Positions 7,636-12,670 of a DNA stretch of 12,670 bases are shown here, in pieces (position 1 is the first letter of the stretch; the number at the start of each line of letters is the position of its first letter). The notes beneath the pieces are model-generated. The model saw nothing but the letters and a program-made list of their open reading frames with translations, was not told where the DNA came from and searched no databases. This DNA comes from CAZFAP01 sp964516325 (lineage in GTDB: Bacteria; Auribacterota; JABMQX01): the NCBI GenBank assembly GCA_964516325.1, contig CAZFAP010000145.1, positions 1 to 12,670 on the forward strand, given 5' to 3'. The translations under genes were made by a program, and so were the position numbers.

Positions 7636-7671
7636 AACGAAAAGGAGGATGGGAGCGGCCTCCCATCCTCC
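7636..7671 (-). terminator. Intrinsic terminator after the first pilin gene
   Basis: A perfect 12-bp stem (GGAGGATGGGAG at 7644-7655 with its complement at 7660-7671) has a 4-base loop. On the minus strand it is followed directly by TTTTCGTT. It lies about 30 bases past the stop of the pilin at 7703-8029, so it should end that transcript before the second pilin gene. Confidence 0.85.
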
Positions 7672-7702
7672 CTCAGGGCACCACTGGCGCGGAACAATTT
7701 CG

Positions 7703-8029
7703 TTACGGCAATACGTGTAACGCAACGCTGCAGGTCGGGTCGGTGCTCACGGCGCCGTACGTATAGGTGCCGCTTGCGGGGCAGGCCGGCGTCTTCTTGA
7801 TGTACGCGTCAACTTCCGCCTGAACAATGGCGTCGCCAGTGACTTTCTTGTTTGCCAGTGCCCACTGTTCTTTGGCCGCATCAATCTGCCTGAGGTTGTT
7901 GATGCAGGCGTTCTTCTGGGATTCCGACCTCGCCTTGATGAAGCTCGGAATAGCGATTGCCGCCAAGAGACCTATGATTGCGACGACAATCATGATCTCA
8001 ACCAGGGTGAAGCCTCTTTTTCCTCTCAT
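7703..8029 (-). CDS. pilA: Type IV major pilin-like protein
   Basis: The 108-residue prepilin has a 6-residue leader MRGKRG, then FTLVEIMIVVAIIGLLAAIA, with Glu at mature position 5, the residue needed for assembly. The rest is helix (IPSFIKARSESQKNACINN, LRQIDAAKEQWALANKK) and a short tail with CPASGTYTYG and PTCS, whose two Cys may form a loop disulfide. Mature length of 102 is short for PilA (usually 130-160) and closer to the small pseudopilins common in PVC-like bacteria. The frame is open 80 codons further upstream, but the AAGGAGG at 8038-8044, eight bases before this ATG, fixes the start. Its place after the pilS/pilR-like pair, a dedicated terminator and a long upstream region suggest a strongly expressed, separately regulated pilin. 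PilA versus pseudopilin is not settled. Confidence 0.85.
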   Translation of the reverse strand: MRGKRGFTLVEIMIVVAIIGLLAAIAIPSFIKARSESQKNACINNLRQIDAAKEQWALANKKVTGDAIVQAEVDAYIKKTPACPASGTYTYGAVSTDPTCSVALHVLP

Positions 8030-8037
8030 TCTGTCTC

Positions 8038-8044
8038 CCTCCTT
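8038..8044 (-). promoter_or_regulatory. Ribosome binding site fixing the pilin start
   Basis: AAGGAGG, a near-perfect Shine-Dalgarno, lies eight bases before the ATG at 8029. It decides between that ATG and the longer open frame starting at 8269. Confidence 0.85.
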
Positions 8045-8095
8045 CTTTTTGTTAAATCTCCCGGCGGTACTTTTCTTAACCGCACTTTGTCGCGG

Positions 8096-8159
8096 TATGT
8101 AACAACTGGCATGCCAAAGAGGAGGGAAGGTCGCCTGTTTACGTAACAACCGCTGGCAT
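8096..8159. repeat. Pair of direct repeats upstream of the pilin gene
   Basis: TATGTAACAACTGGCAT (8096-8112) and TACGTAACAACCGCTGGCAT (8140-8159) differ by one substitution and a 3-base insertion. They start 44 bp apart, about four helical turns, so they could be tandem protein-binding sites on one DNA face. The right copy is the farther one from the gene. Confidence 0.5.
8101..8116 (-). promoter_or_regulatory. Candidate sigma-54 promoter for the pilin gene
   Basis: On the minus strand TGGCATG-N4-TTGTT fits the sigma-54 consensus TGGCACG-N4-TTGCW at the right spacing with one mismatch in each half. The mismatch in the -12 GC dinucleotide (GT here) is a real weakness. The predicted transcript would have a leader of about 60 bases. 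Support comes from the adjacent NtrC-type activator gene with an intact GAFTGA loop. Confidence 0.3.
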
Positions 8160-8165
8160 CGAGAC

Positions 8166-8276
8166 TTAGTCCTTGAATCCGGGGGCTTGTCCCGATGCTC
8201 ATCCCCACGCCATTTCTCACCGCTGAAAAAACTGCCTTTGGTGATTATCAATACTAATACAAAAAGCAAGGACTAA
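8166..8276. repeat. 111-bp segment bounded by 10-bp inverted repeats
   Basis: TTAGTCCTTG at 8166-8175 and CAAGGACTAA at 8267-8276 are exact inverted copies. The segment between them is unusually AT-rich on its right side. No flanking target duplication is evident, so a mini-transposon is only one possibility. Confidence 0.35.
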
Positions 8277-8341
8277 AGAAAAAACCGGAATGCCGACGTC
8301 GGGGGAAAGGAGCGCTTCCGAGGGCAAGGGCTGCCTTATCG

Positions 8342-8418
8342 GTAGCGCAGGCGTCCCCGCCTGCATCTTTGTCATCGAGAGGCAAAGGAGAGAATGCAGG
8401 CGGGGACGCCTGCGCTAC
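8342..8418. repeat. Long palindromic repeat element, copy 1 (GVPPA/TPALP type)
   Basis: Two 25-base arms (8342-8366 and 8394-8418) are perfect inverted copies around a 27-base centre. Each arm is itself a hairpin (GCAGGCG-TCCC-CGCCTGC). The element begins nine bases past the stop of the pilR-like gene. Its sequence and centre (CTTTGTCATC...GGCAAAGGAG) match the copy at 9868-9943. It resembles REP-like intergenic palindromes. No transposase is present in the window. It may also act as a 3'-end stabiliser for the regulator mRNA. Confidence 0.85.
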
Positions 8419-8427
8419 AGAGACTGT

Positions 8428-9777
8428 CTATAACTGGTTGATGCCAAGCAGGCTGAGCTTGCGGTAGAGAGAAGGAACACTGATCCCCAGGAGGACGGCG
8501 GCTTTTCTCTTATCGCCCTGCGTCTGCGCCATGATGCTCTGAATATGCGCGCGTTCCGAATCTCGCAGGACATTCTTCAGAATGAGGTCCCCCACTCCGT
8601 GGGCGGCTGAATACTCTACGAGCCGCGGGGGTAGGTCCTGGGGCAGGATGGTCTCGCCTTCGCAGAGAGTCGCAGCTCTTTCGACAACGTTCTCGAGCTC
8701 TCTAATGTTGCCGGGCCACTCGTAGCCCATCAGGATATTCATGACTTCGGGACTGATTTTCTTGGTCCCGGCGCCTTTTTTACTTTGCTGGTTGAAGAAG
8801 TGCTTCACCAACAGAGGGATATCCTCCTTCTTTTCCCTCAAGGGAGCGACCTCGGCGGGGATGACGCTCAGTCGGTAGAAGAGGTCCTCTCTGAAATTCC
8901 CGTTCTTAACCCGCTCGGCAAGGTTCTCATTCGTAGCGGCGATTACCCGAACGTCAATCTTCCTCTGCTTCGTGTCGCCGACTCTTTTGATTTCCTTCTC
9001 CTGAAGGACTCGCAGGAGCTTGCTTTGCATCGCCGGACTCATGGCGCTGATCTCGTCCAGGAAAATCGTACCCCTGTCCGCGGCGACGAAAAGTCCCTCC
9101 TTATCTGTATATGCTCCCGTGAAGGCGCCCTTCACGTGCCCAAAAAGCTCGGACTCAAGGAGAGCCTCGGGCAGAGCCGCGCAGTTGACCGGCTCAAAGG
9201 GCTTGTCTCTCCGCCTGCTGTTGTAGTGGATGGCACGCGCGACCAGCTCCTTGCCAGTTCCGCTTTCGCCGTAAATGAGGATGGTGCTATCGGTGGGAGC
9301 AACTTTTCGGATCAGCGCGAACAGATCCTGCATTTGCCGGCTGGTCCCGATGAGTTGATCGAAGCTGTATTTCTGCTGAATCTGCTGTTTGAGGCTGCGA
9401 TTCTCCTGAATAATCGTCTTCTGCTCGAGCCCTCGCTCGACCAGGAGACGCAGCTCATCCATCTTGAAGGGCTTCATCACGTACTCAAAGGCGCCCTTCT
9501 TCATTGCCTCAATGGCGGTCTGAATCGAGGCATAGGCAGTCATCAGGATCACCACAACGTCCGGGTCAATCCTCTTGGCCGCCTCCAACACCGATATCCC
9601 ATCCATGGGCATCATCTTGATGTCCGCAATGGCGAGGTCTATGCTGTCCGTTCGGACAATTTCCAGAGCCTCTTCCCCGGAGAGAGCCGTTACCACGTCG
9701 TACCCCTCTCGCTTGAGCATGATGGAGAGGACGTCGAGAATGCTCTGTTGGTCATCAACAACAAGAATTTTGGCCAT
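8428..9777 (-). CDS. pilR: NtrC-family sigma-54-dependent response regulator, PilR-like
   Basis: The 449-residue product has all three expected domains. The receiver (1-120) carries acidic D8/D9, phospho-acceptor D52 (IADIKMMPMDG), T80 and K102. The AAA+ domain (about 140-370) has Walker A GESGTGKE (170-177), the sigma-54 contact loop GAFTGA (217-222) and Walker B GTIFLDE (236-242). A Fis-type helix-turn-helix (KRKAAVLLGISVPSLYRKL) closes it near 423-441. Length is normal. Once phosphorylated it would open sigma-54 promoter complexes. The kinase gene ends 57 bases upstream, pilins follow, and this order is why I name it PilR. The ribosome site is weak or distant (GGAG, 12 bases from the ATG) behind a strong hairpin, so its translation may be kept low. 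Confidence 0.92.
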   Translation of the reverse strand: MAKILVVDDQQSILDVLSIMLKREGYDVVTALSGEEALEIVRTDSIDLAIADIKMMPMDGISVLEAAKRIDPDVVVILMTAYASIQTAIEAMKKGAFEYVMKPFKMDELRLLVERGLEQKTIIQENRSLKQQIQQKYSFDQLIGTSRQMQDLFALIRKVAPTDSTILIYGESGTGKELVARAIHYNSRRRDKPFEPVNCAALPEALLESELFGHVKGAFTGAYTDKEGLFVAADRGTIFLDEISAMSPAMQSKLLRVLQEKEIKRVGDTKQRKIDVRVIAATNENLAERVKNGNFREDLFYRLSVIPAEVAPLREKKEDIPLLVKHFFNQQSKKGAGTKKISPEVMNILMGYEWPGNIRELENVVERAATLCEGETILPQDLPPRLVEYSAAHGVGDLILKNVLRDSERAHIQSIMAQTQGDKRKAAVLLGISVPSLYRKLSLLGINQL

Positions 9778-9797
9778 AGGACTCTTTTACTCCGCCG

Positions 9798-9826
9798 TGG
9801 GGACACCATCCTCAATGGTGTCCCCA
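9798..9826 (-). other. Perfect hairpin between kinase and regulator genes
   Basis: TGGGGACACCAT (9798-9809) and its exact complement (9815-9826) form a 12-bp stem with a 5-base loop. It sits in the 57-base gap, just ahead of the GGAG before the pilR-like ATG. No T-run follows on the minus strand, so it is not a standard terminator. It may affect mRNA processing, partial termination or coupling of translation. Confidence 0.6.
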
Positions 9827-9834
9827 GAAACGTC

Positions 9835-11625
9835 TCACCCGGTCTCAGCATCTGCCCCCGCCGGAATCGGTAGCGCAGGCGTCCCGCCTGCATCTTCATC
9901 CAAAGCCAAAGGAGCGAATGCAGGCGGGACGCCTGCGCTACCGGACAGCGGCTTCTCCGCTGCGCTGCCCACGCCCTGGTCTCTCGGGATCACGACCGTT
10001 GCGGACGTCCCTTTCCCCTCCTGACTGACAATCTGGATGTGTCCGCTGTGTTCCCTGACAATTCTCTCCGCTATGGACAGCCCAATTCCGGCGCCATTCT
10101 TCTTTGTGGTGAAGAACGGCTCAAAGACTCTGCCGAGGTTTTCGACGGGAATGCCGCAACCCGCATCCGTAATGGTCACGGAATAGCTGTCGTTGAGCCC
10201 CGTCGGCGGGTCAATGGTAATCGAGACCGTGCCGGACCCGCCCATGGCATCCACGGCATTGCTCAGAAGGTTGAGAAATACCTGGCACATCTGAGACCTG
10301 TCCGCAGAAACGACCGCTGGCTCCGTTGGGGTCACAAGTTCGATGCGGATGTCCGGCGTCAGTTTTCCACCCCGGCCCACCATTTCCAGAGACTCTTTTA
10401 TTATATCACAAAGGTCCTCTTTTTTCAGGTCGAGGTTTCCTCTTCTTGCATAGGCGAGGAAATCCTCGATGATTTTATTCAATCGGGCCGATTCCTTCAG
10501 GATGACCGACAGGAGCTGTCTATTGGTCTCCGAAACCTCCGGCGAGTCCACGAGCATTTCGATGGAGGCAACGATGGAAGTCAAAGGGTTGCGGATCTCA
10601 TGCGCTATTCCCGCCGCGAGTTCCCCGGCAGTCCTGAACTTGTCTATGGCTCGCAGTTTTCGCTCAAGCTCTTTGACCCGGGTAAGGTCCGAGAAAACCA
10701 TGACGTTTCCCACTGGCCGACCCGAGCTGTGAACGATGGGCGCGAGATTGAATCCGATGGGAATCCTCCTCCCGTCGGGGGTTTGGGCCTGGAGCTCGGC
10801 CTTGTGCCGCACGAGGTCCTGACCTTTCTCGACCCGCTCCTCCAGCGTCCCCCGGAACGGCTCACCCCGATTGTCCGCGAAGAACTCCCCGATGAATCGA
10901 AAGAGCATGCCCGCGAGGGGTCGCCCGAGCATCTCCTCCGCGGCCCTGTTCGCAAATACGATGTTATGGCCGGAGTCGGTAGTTATCAAGCCGCTATTCA
11001 TGCTCGACAGAATCAGGTAGTGGAGGCTTTTCAGTTCGGTCAGTCGCTCCCTCTCTCTTTTCAGGAGGTTCGCGAGGTGCCCGCAAAGATAGCCGACCAT
11101 GCAGAAAATAATGGCCCGGGTATACAGCGAGTAATACATCTCAAAGCTGCTTTCCCGGGCGGGAGGGGACAATCGGTAGCGGTGAAAGACAACCACTGCC
11201 GCGTACAATATGCTGCTGAGCAGCGCGATGGAGATCGTCTGTCTCAGTCGAAAGAACAGGCTCGCGGTAACAATGGGAATGATGTAGAAGAAACCGAACT
11301 TGCTATTTTCCCAGCCGGTGAGCGTGATCAATACGGTCACGAGGAGAACGTCGCCGAATATCTGCACATTGGCGAAAAGCTCCGCATCAAAGCGCAGCCG
11401 GAGAAGAACGAGGTAAAGCAGCGTGAGGAAGAAGAGGGCGCCGGTGAAGAAGTAAAGGGAGGGAGCATGCGCCTGGAAAAACATGGGCCCCGAAAGAAAG
11501 GCAATGACCGAGAACACCAGCCGTATGAACAGCATTCCGCGGAGTTTGCCCTGAACCTCCGGGTCCGGCGGCAAAGAAGACCGGAAGGAAAGCCTGTCTG
11601 CTCTAACTGAATTCATGGACGGCAC
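9835..11625 (-). CDS. pilS: Membrane sensor histidine kinase, PilS-like, with repeat-derived tail
   Basis: The 596-residue product has an N-terminal membrane domain of about six helices (30-190; for example MLFIRLVFSVIAFL, DVLLVTVLITL, AIIFCMVGYLCG), then a PAS domain (200-315; SGLITTDSGHNIVFANRAAE), the phospho-acceptor AHEIRNP with His342, and the ATPase core: N-box NLLSNAVDAM (453-461), DAGCGIP (487-493), FEPFFTT (501-507) and GAGIGLS (511-517). The catalytic fold ends near TSATVVIP (547). Residues about 561-587 (SGSAGVPPAFAPLALDEDAG, then GTPALP) are the translation of a palindromic repeat. The start is GTG at 11625; ATG at 11616 is equally possible. It would phosphorylate the regulator encoded 57 bases downstream. 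PilS naming rests on the pilC-S-R-A order and on the architecture. Confidence 0.9.
   Translation of the reverse strand: MPSMNSVRADRLSFRSSLPPDPEVQGKLRGMLFIRLVFSVIAFLSGPMFFQAHAPSLYFFTGALFFLTLLYLVLLRLRFDAELFANVQIFGDVLLVTVLITLTGWENSKFGFFYIIPIVTASLFFRLRQTISIALLSSILYAAVVVFHRYRLSPPARESSFEMYYSLYTRAIIFCMVGYLCGHLANLLKRERERLTELKSLHYLILSSMNSGLITTDSGHNIVFANRAAEEMLGRPLAGMLFRFIGEFFADNRGEPFRGTLEERVEKGQDLVRHKAELQAQTPDGRRIPIGFNLAPIVHSSGRPVGNVMVFSDLTRVKELERKLRAIDKFRTAGELAAGIAHEIRNPLTSIVASIEMLVDSPEVSETNRQLLSVILKESARLNKIIEDFLAYARRGNLDLKKEDLCDIIKESLEMVGRGGKLTPDIRIELVTPTEPAVVSADRSQMCQVFLNLLSNAVDAMGGSGTVSITIDPPTGLNDSYSVTITDAGCGIPVENLGRVFEPFFTTKKNGAGIGLSIAERIVREHSGHIQIVSQEGKGTSATVVIPRDQGVGSAAEKPLSGSAGVPPAFAPLALDEDAGGTPALPIPAGADAETG
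9868..9943. repeat. Long palindromic repeat element, copy 2, inside the kinase gene
   Basis: Two 26-base arms (9868-9893 and 9918-9943) are perfect inverted copies around a 24-base centre related to that of copy 1 (AAAGCCAAAGGAG). Each arm lacks one C/G relative to copy 1, symmetrically. The element lies in frame within the last codons of the kinase gene and encodes GVPPA...GGTPALP. Confidence 0.88.
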
Positions 11626-11626
11626 G

Positions 11627-11644
11627 GTGTTCGCCCCCGAACAC
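11627..11644 (-). promoter_or_regulatory. Hairpin presenting the kinase ribosome site in its loop
   Basis: GTGTTCG (11627-11633) and CGAACAC (11638-11644) form a perfect 7-bp stem with a 4-base loop. On the minus-strand RNA the loop is GGGG, the only purine-rich candidate Shine-Dalgarno before the GTG (11625) or ATG (11616). The hairpin fills the 19-base gap between the platform gene and the kinase gene, so it may tune kinase translation. Confidence 0.4.
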
Positions 11645-12670
11645 TTACATCTGCACTATGCTGGAGAGTCGGAATATGGGGAGGAACATGCATATAACGA
11701 TTCCACCGACGACTATGCCCAGAAACGCGATGAGGAGCGGCTCAATCAGCGAAGTCAAGCCGCTCACCGCCGCGTCCACCTGCGAATCGTAAAAATCAGA
11801 AATCTTCGAAAGCATGATCTCCAGTTTTCCGGACTCCTCTCCCACGGCAATCATCTTGGTAACCATCGGCGGAAAGACCTGGCTGGCAGCCAGGGGGTCG
11901 GCGATATTCTCACCCTTCTTAATTTCTTCCATGGCTTGATTGACGGCTCGCTCCACCAGCTTGTTCCCGGCGGTCTTAGCGACGATATCGAGGGCACTCA
12001 GAATCGGCACACCGCTCTTAACCAGGACCGAAAGCGTGCGGCTGAACCGCGAAACCGCAACCTTTCGGAAAATGGGGCCGAAGATCGGGACGTTGAACTT
12101 GAACCTATCGAAACGCAAGGCGCCGGCTTCCGTTTTAATGTACTTCTTCAGAAGAACGATCCCCACAACAATTGCCCCCAGAATGAACGGGAAATAGCTC
12201 CGAAGCATCCCGCTGAAGTCAAGAAGCATCTGGGTCGGCGTGGGAAGGGCCGAACCGAAGCTGTCGTAGATTTTCCCGAAGACGGGAATCACCTTGATCA
12301 ACAAGACGGTGGTGATAGTGATCGCCATGCTGCACACGATAATCGGATACATCATGGCGGACTTGACTTTTCGCTTCAGAGCGATTGCCGACTCCATGTA
12401 GCCCGCAATTCGGTCCAGGATTTCTGCGAGGGTACCGCTGGCTTCTCCCGCCTTCACCATGTTGATGAACAAGGAGGAGAAGACCTTGGGGTGAGCAGCA
12501 ATGGCCTCCGAGAAGGTCGCTCCTTGCTCGATACTCTTGACCACGTCCTCAAGGACACCCTTCAACGAGGGGCTGTCCGCCTGCTCCGCGAGGGTGTCGA
12601 GCGACTGAATGAGAGGAAGCCCCGCGTCCACCATAGTTGCCAACTGCCTGCCGAAAATAACCAGGTCTCC
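11645..12670 (-). CDS. pilC: Type IV pilus inner-membrane platform protein, PilC/GspF-like (N-terminus outside window)
   Basis: The 341 visible residues lack only about the first 60 of a normal PilC/GspF. Two T2SF domains are present: the first opens VIFGRQLATMVDAGLPLIQ, the second opens SRFSRTLSVLVKSGVPILSA. Membrane segments lie at MMYPIIVCSMAITITTVLLI, YFPFILGAIVVGIVLLKKY and the C-terminal LLIAFLGIVVGGIVICMFLP. Conserved helices KAGEASGTLAEILDRIA and AVGEESGKLEIMLSKIS mark the family. The protein forms the membrane base on which the PilB ATPase acts to insert pilins. The frame stays open to the window edge, so the TTG at 12643 is not the start. The type II secretion homologue GspF looks alike; the pilS/pilR/pilin neighbours favour PilC. 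Confidence 0.92.
   Translation of the reverse strand, partial: GDLVIFGRQLATMVDAGLPLIQSLDTLAEQADSPSLKGVLEDVVKSIEQGATFSEAIAAHPKVFSSLFINMVKAGEASGTLAEILDRIAGYMESAIALKRKVKSAMMYPIIVCSMAITITTVLLIKVIPVFGKIYDSFGSALPTPTQMLLDFSGMLRSYFPFILGAIVVGIVLLKKYIKTEAGALRFDRFKFNVPIFGPIFRKVAVSRFSRTLSVLVKSGVPILSALDIVAKTAGNKLVERAVNQAMEEIKKGENIADPLAASQVFPPMVTKMIAVGEESGKLEIMLSKISDFYDSQVDAAVSGLTSLIEPLLIAFLGIVVGGIVICMFLPIFRLSSIVQM

Noticed and set aside
8030..8269. Upstream extension of the pilin to an ATG at 8269
   Set aside because: The strong AAGGAGG before the ATG at 8029 and the standard six-residue leader fix the shorter form.
10039..11610. 523-codon plus-strand open frame opposite the sensor kinase
   Set aside because: It is the antisense shadow of a clearly recognised kinase and has no domain pattern.

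Overview
The window is bacterial, moderately GC-rich DNA. Three things point to the PVC superphylum or a similar environmental lineage (Omnitrophota, Hydrogenedentota and relatives): short pilins with a GFTLVEIMIVV start and a C-terminal Cys/TYTYG region, a large secreted beta-helix protein with choice-of-anchor-Q-like PCIDAG/VDIGAYE motifs and a YTIESC...W...FYRV end module, and GVPPA/GGTPALP palindromic repeats. This placement is inferred from family resemblance only. No rRNA, tRNA or CRISPR was seen.

Layout. (1) 1-2359, mostly minus strand, is an eroded accessory region. It holds the start of a lipoprotein cut by the window edge, a small complete PUA/EVE-like protein, a decayed four-helix-bundle (IVP-type) gene, a 21-bp tandem repeat array that reads as a heptad-repeat ORF broken by one missing base, a sliver of tyrosine-recombinase C-terminus, and a complete YajG-like lipoprotein. 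(2) 2360-6841, plus strand, has a decayed 3' end of a secreted protein, then a non-coding gap, then an intact 1203-residue exported beta-helix protein whose last domain matches the decayed fragment. (3) 7082-12670, minus strand, is a type IV pilus locus read right to left: pilC-like platform protein (cut by the window edge), pilS-like sensor kinase, pilR-like sigma-54 activator, then two pilin genes. This order matches the pilC-pilS-pilR-pilA order of Myxococcus xanthus.

How it may work: the membrane kinase would phosphorylate the NtrC-type regulator, which would activate sigma-54 transcription of the pilin next door. A partial sigma-54-like element and a repeated TAACAAC/TGGCAT motif lie upstream of the first pilin. 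An intrinsic terminator separates the two pilins. PilC would help assemble the fibre in the inner membrane.

The most notable structures not explained by the genes are two copies of a long palindromic element bracketing the pilR-like gene, one of them read through as the last ~27 residues of the sensor kinase, and several perfect hairpins at the gene junctions. I found no convincing new multi-gene system. The best leads are the palindromic element inside the kinase gene and the heptad-repeat/recombinase relic.
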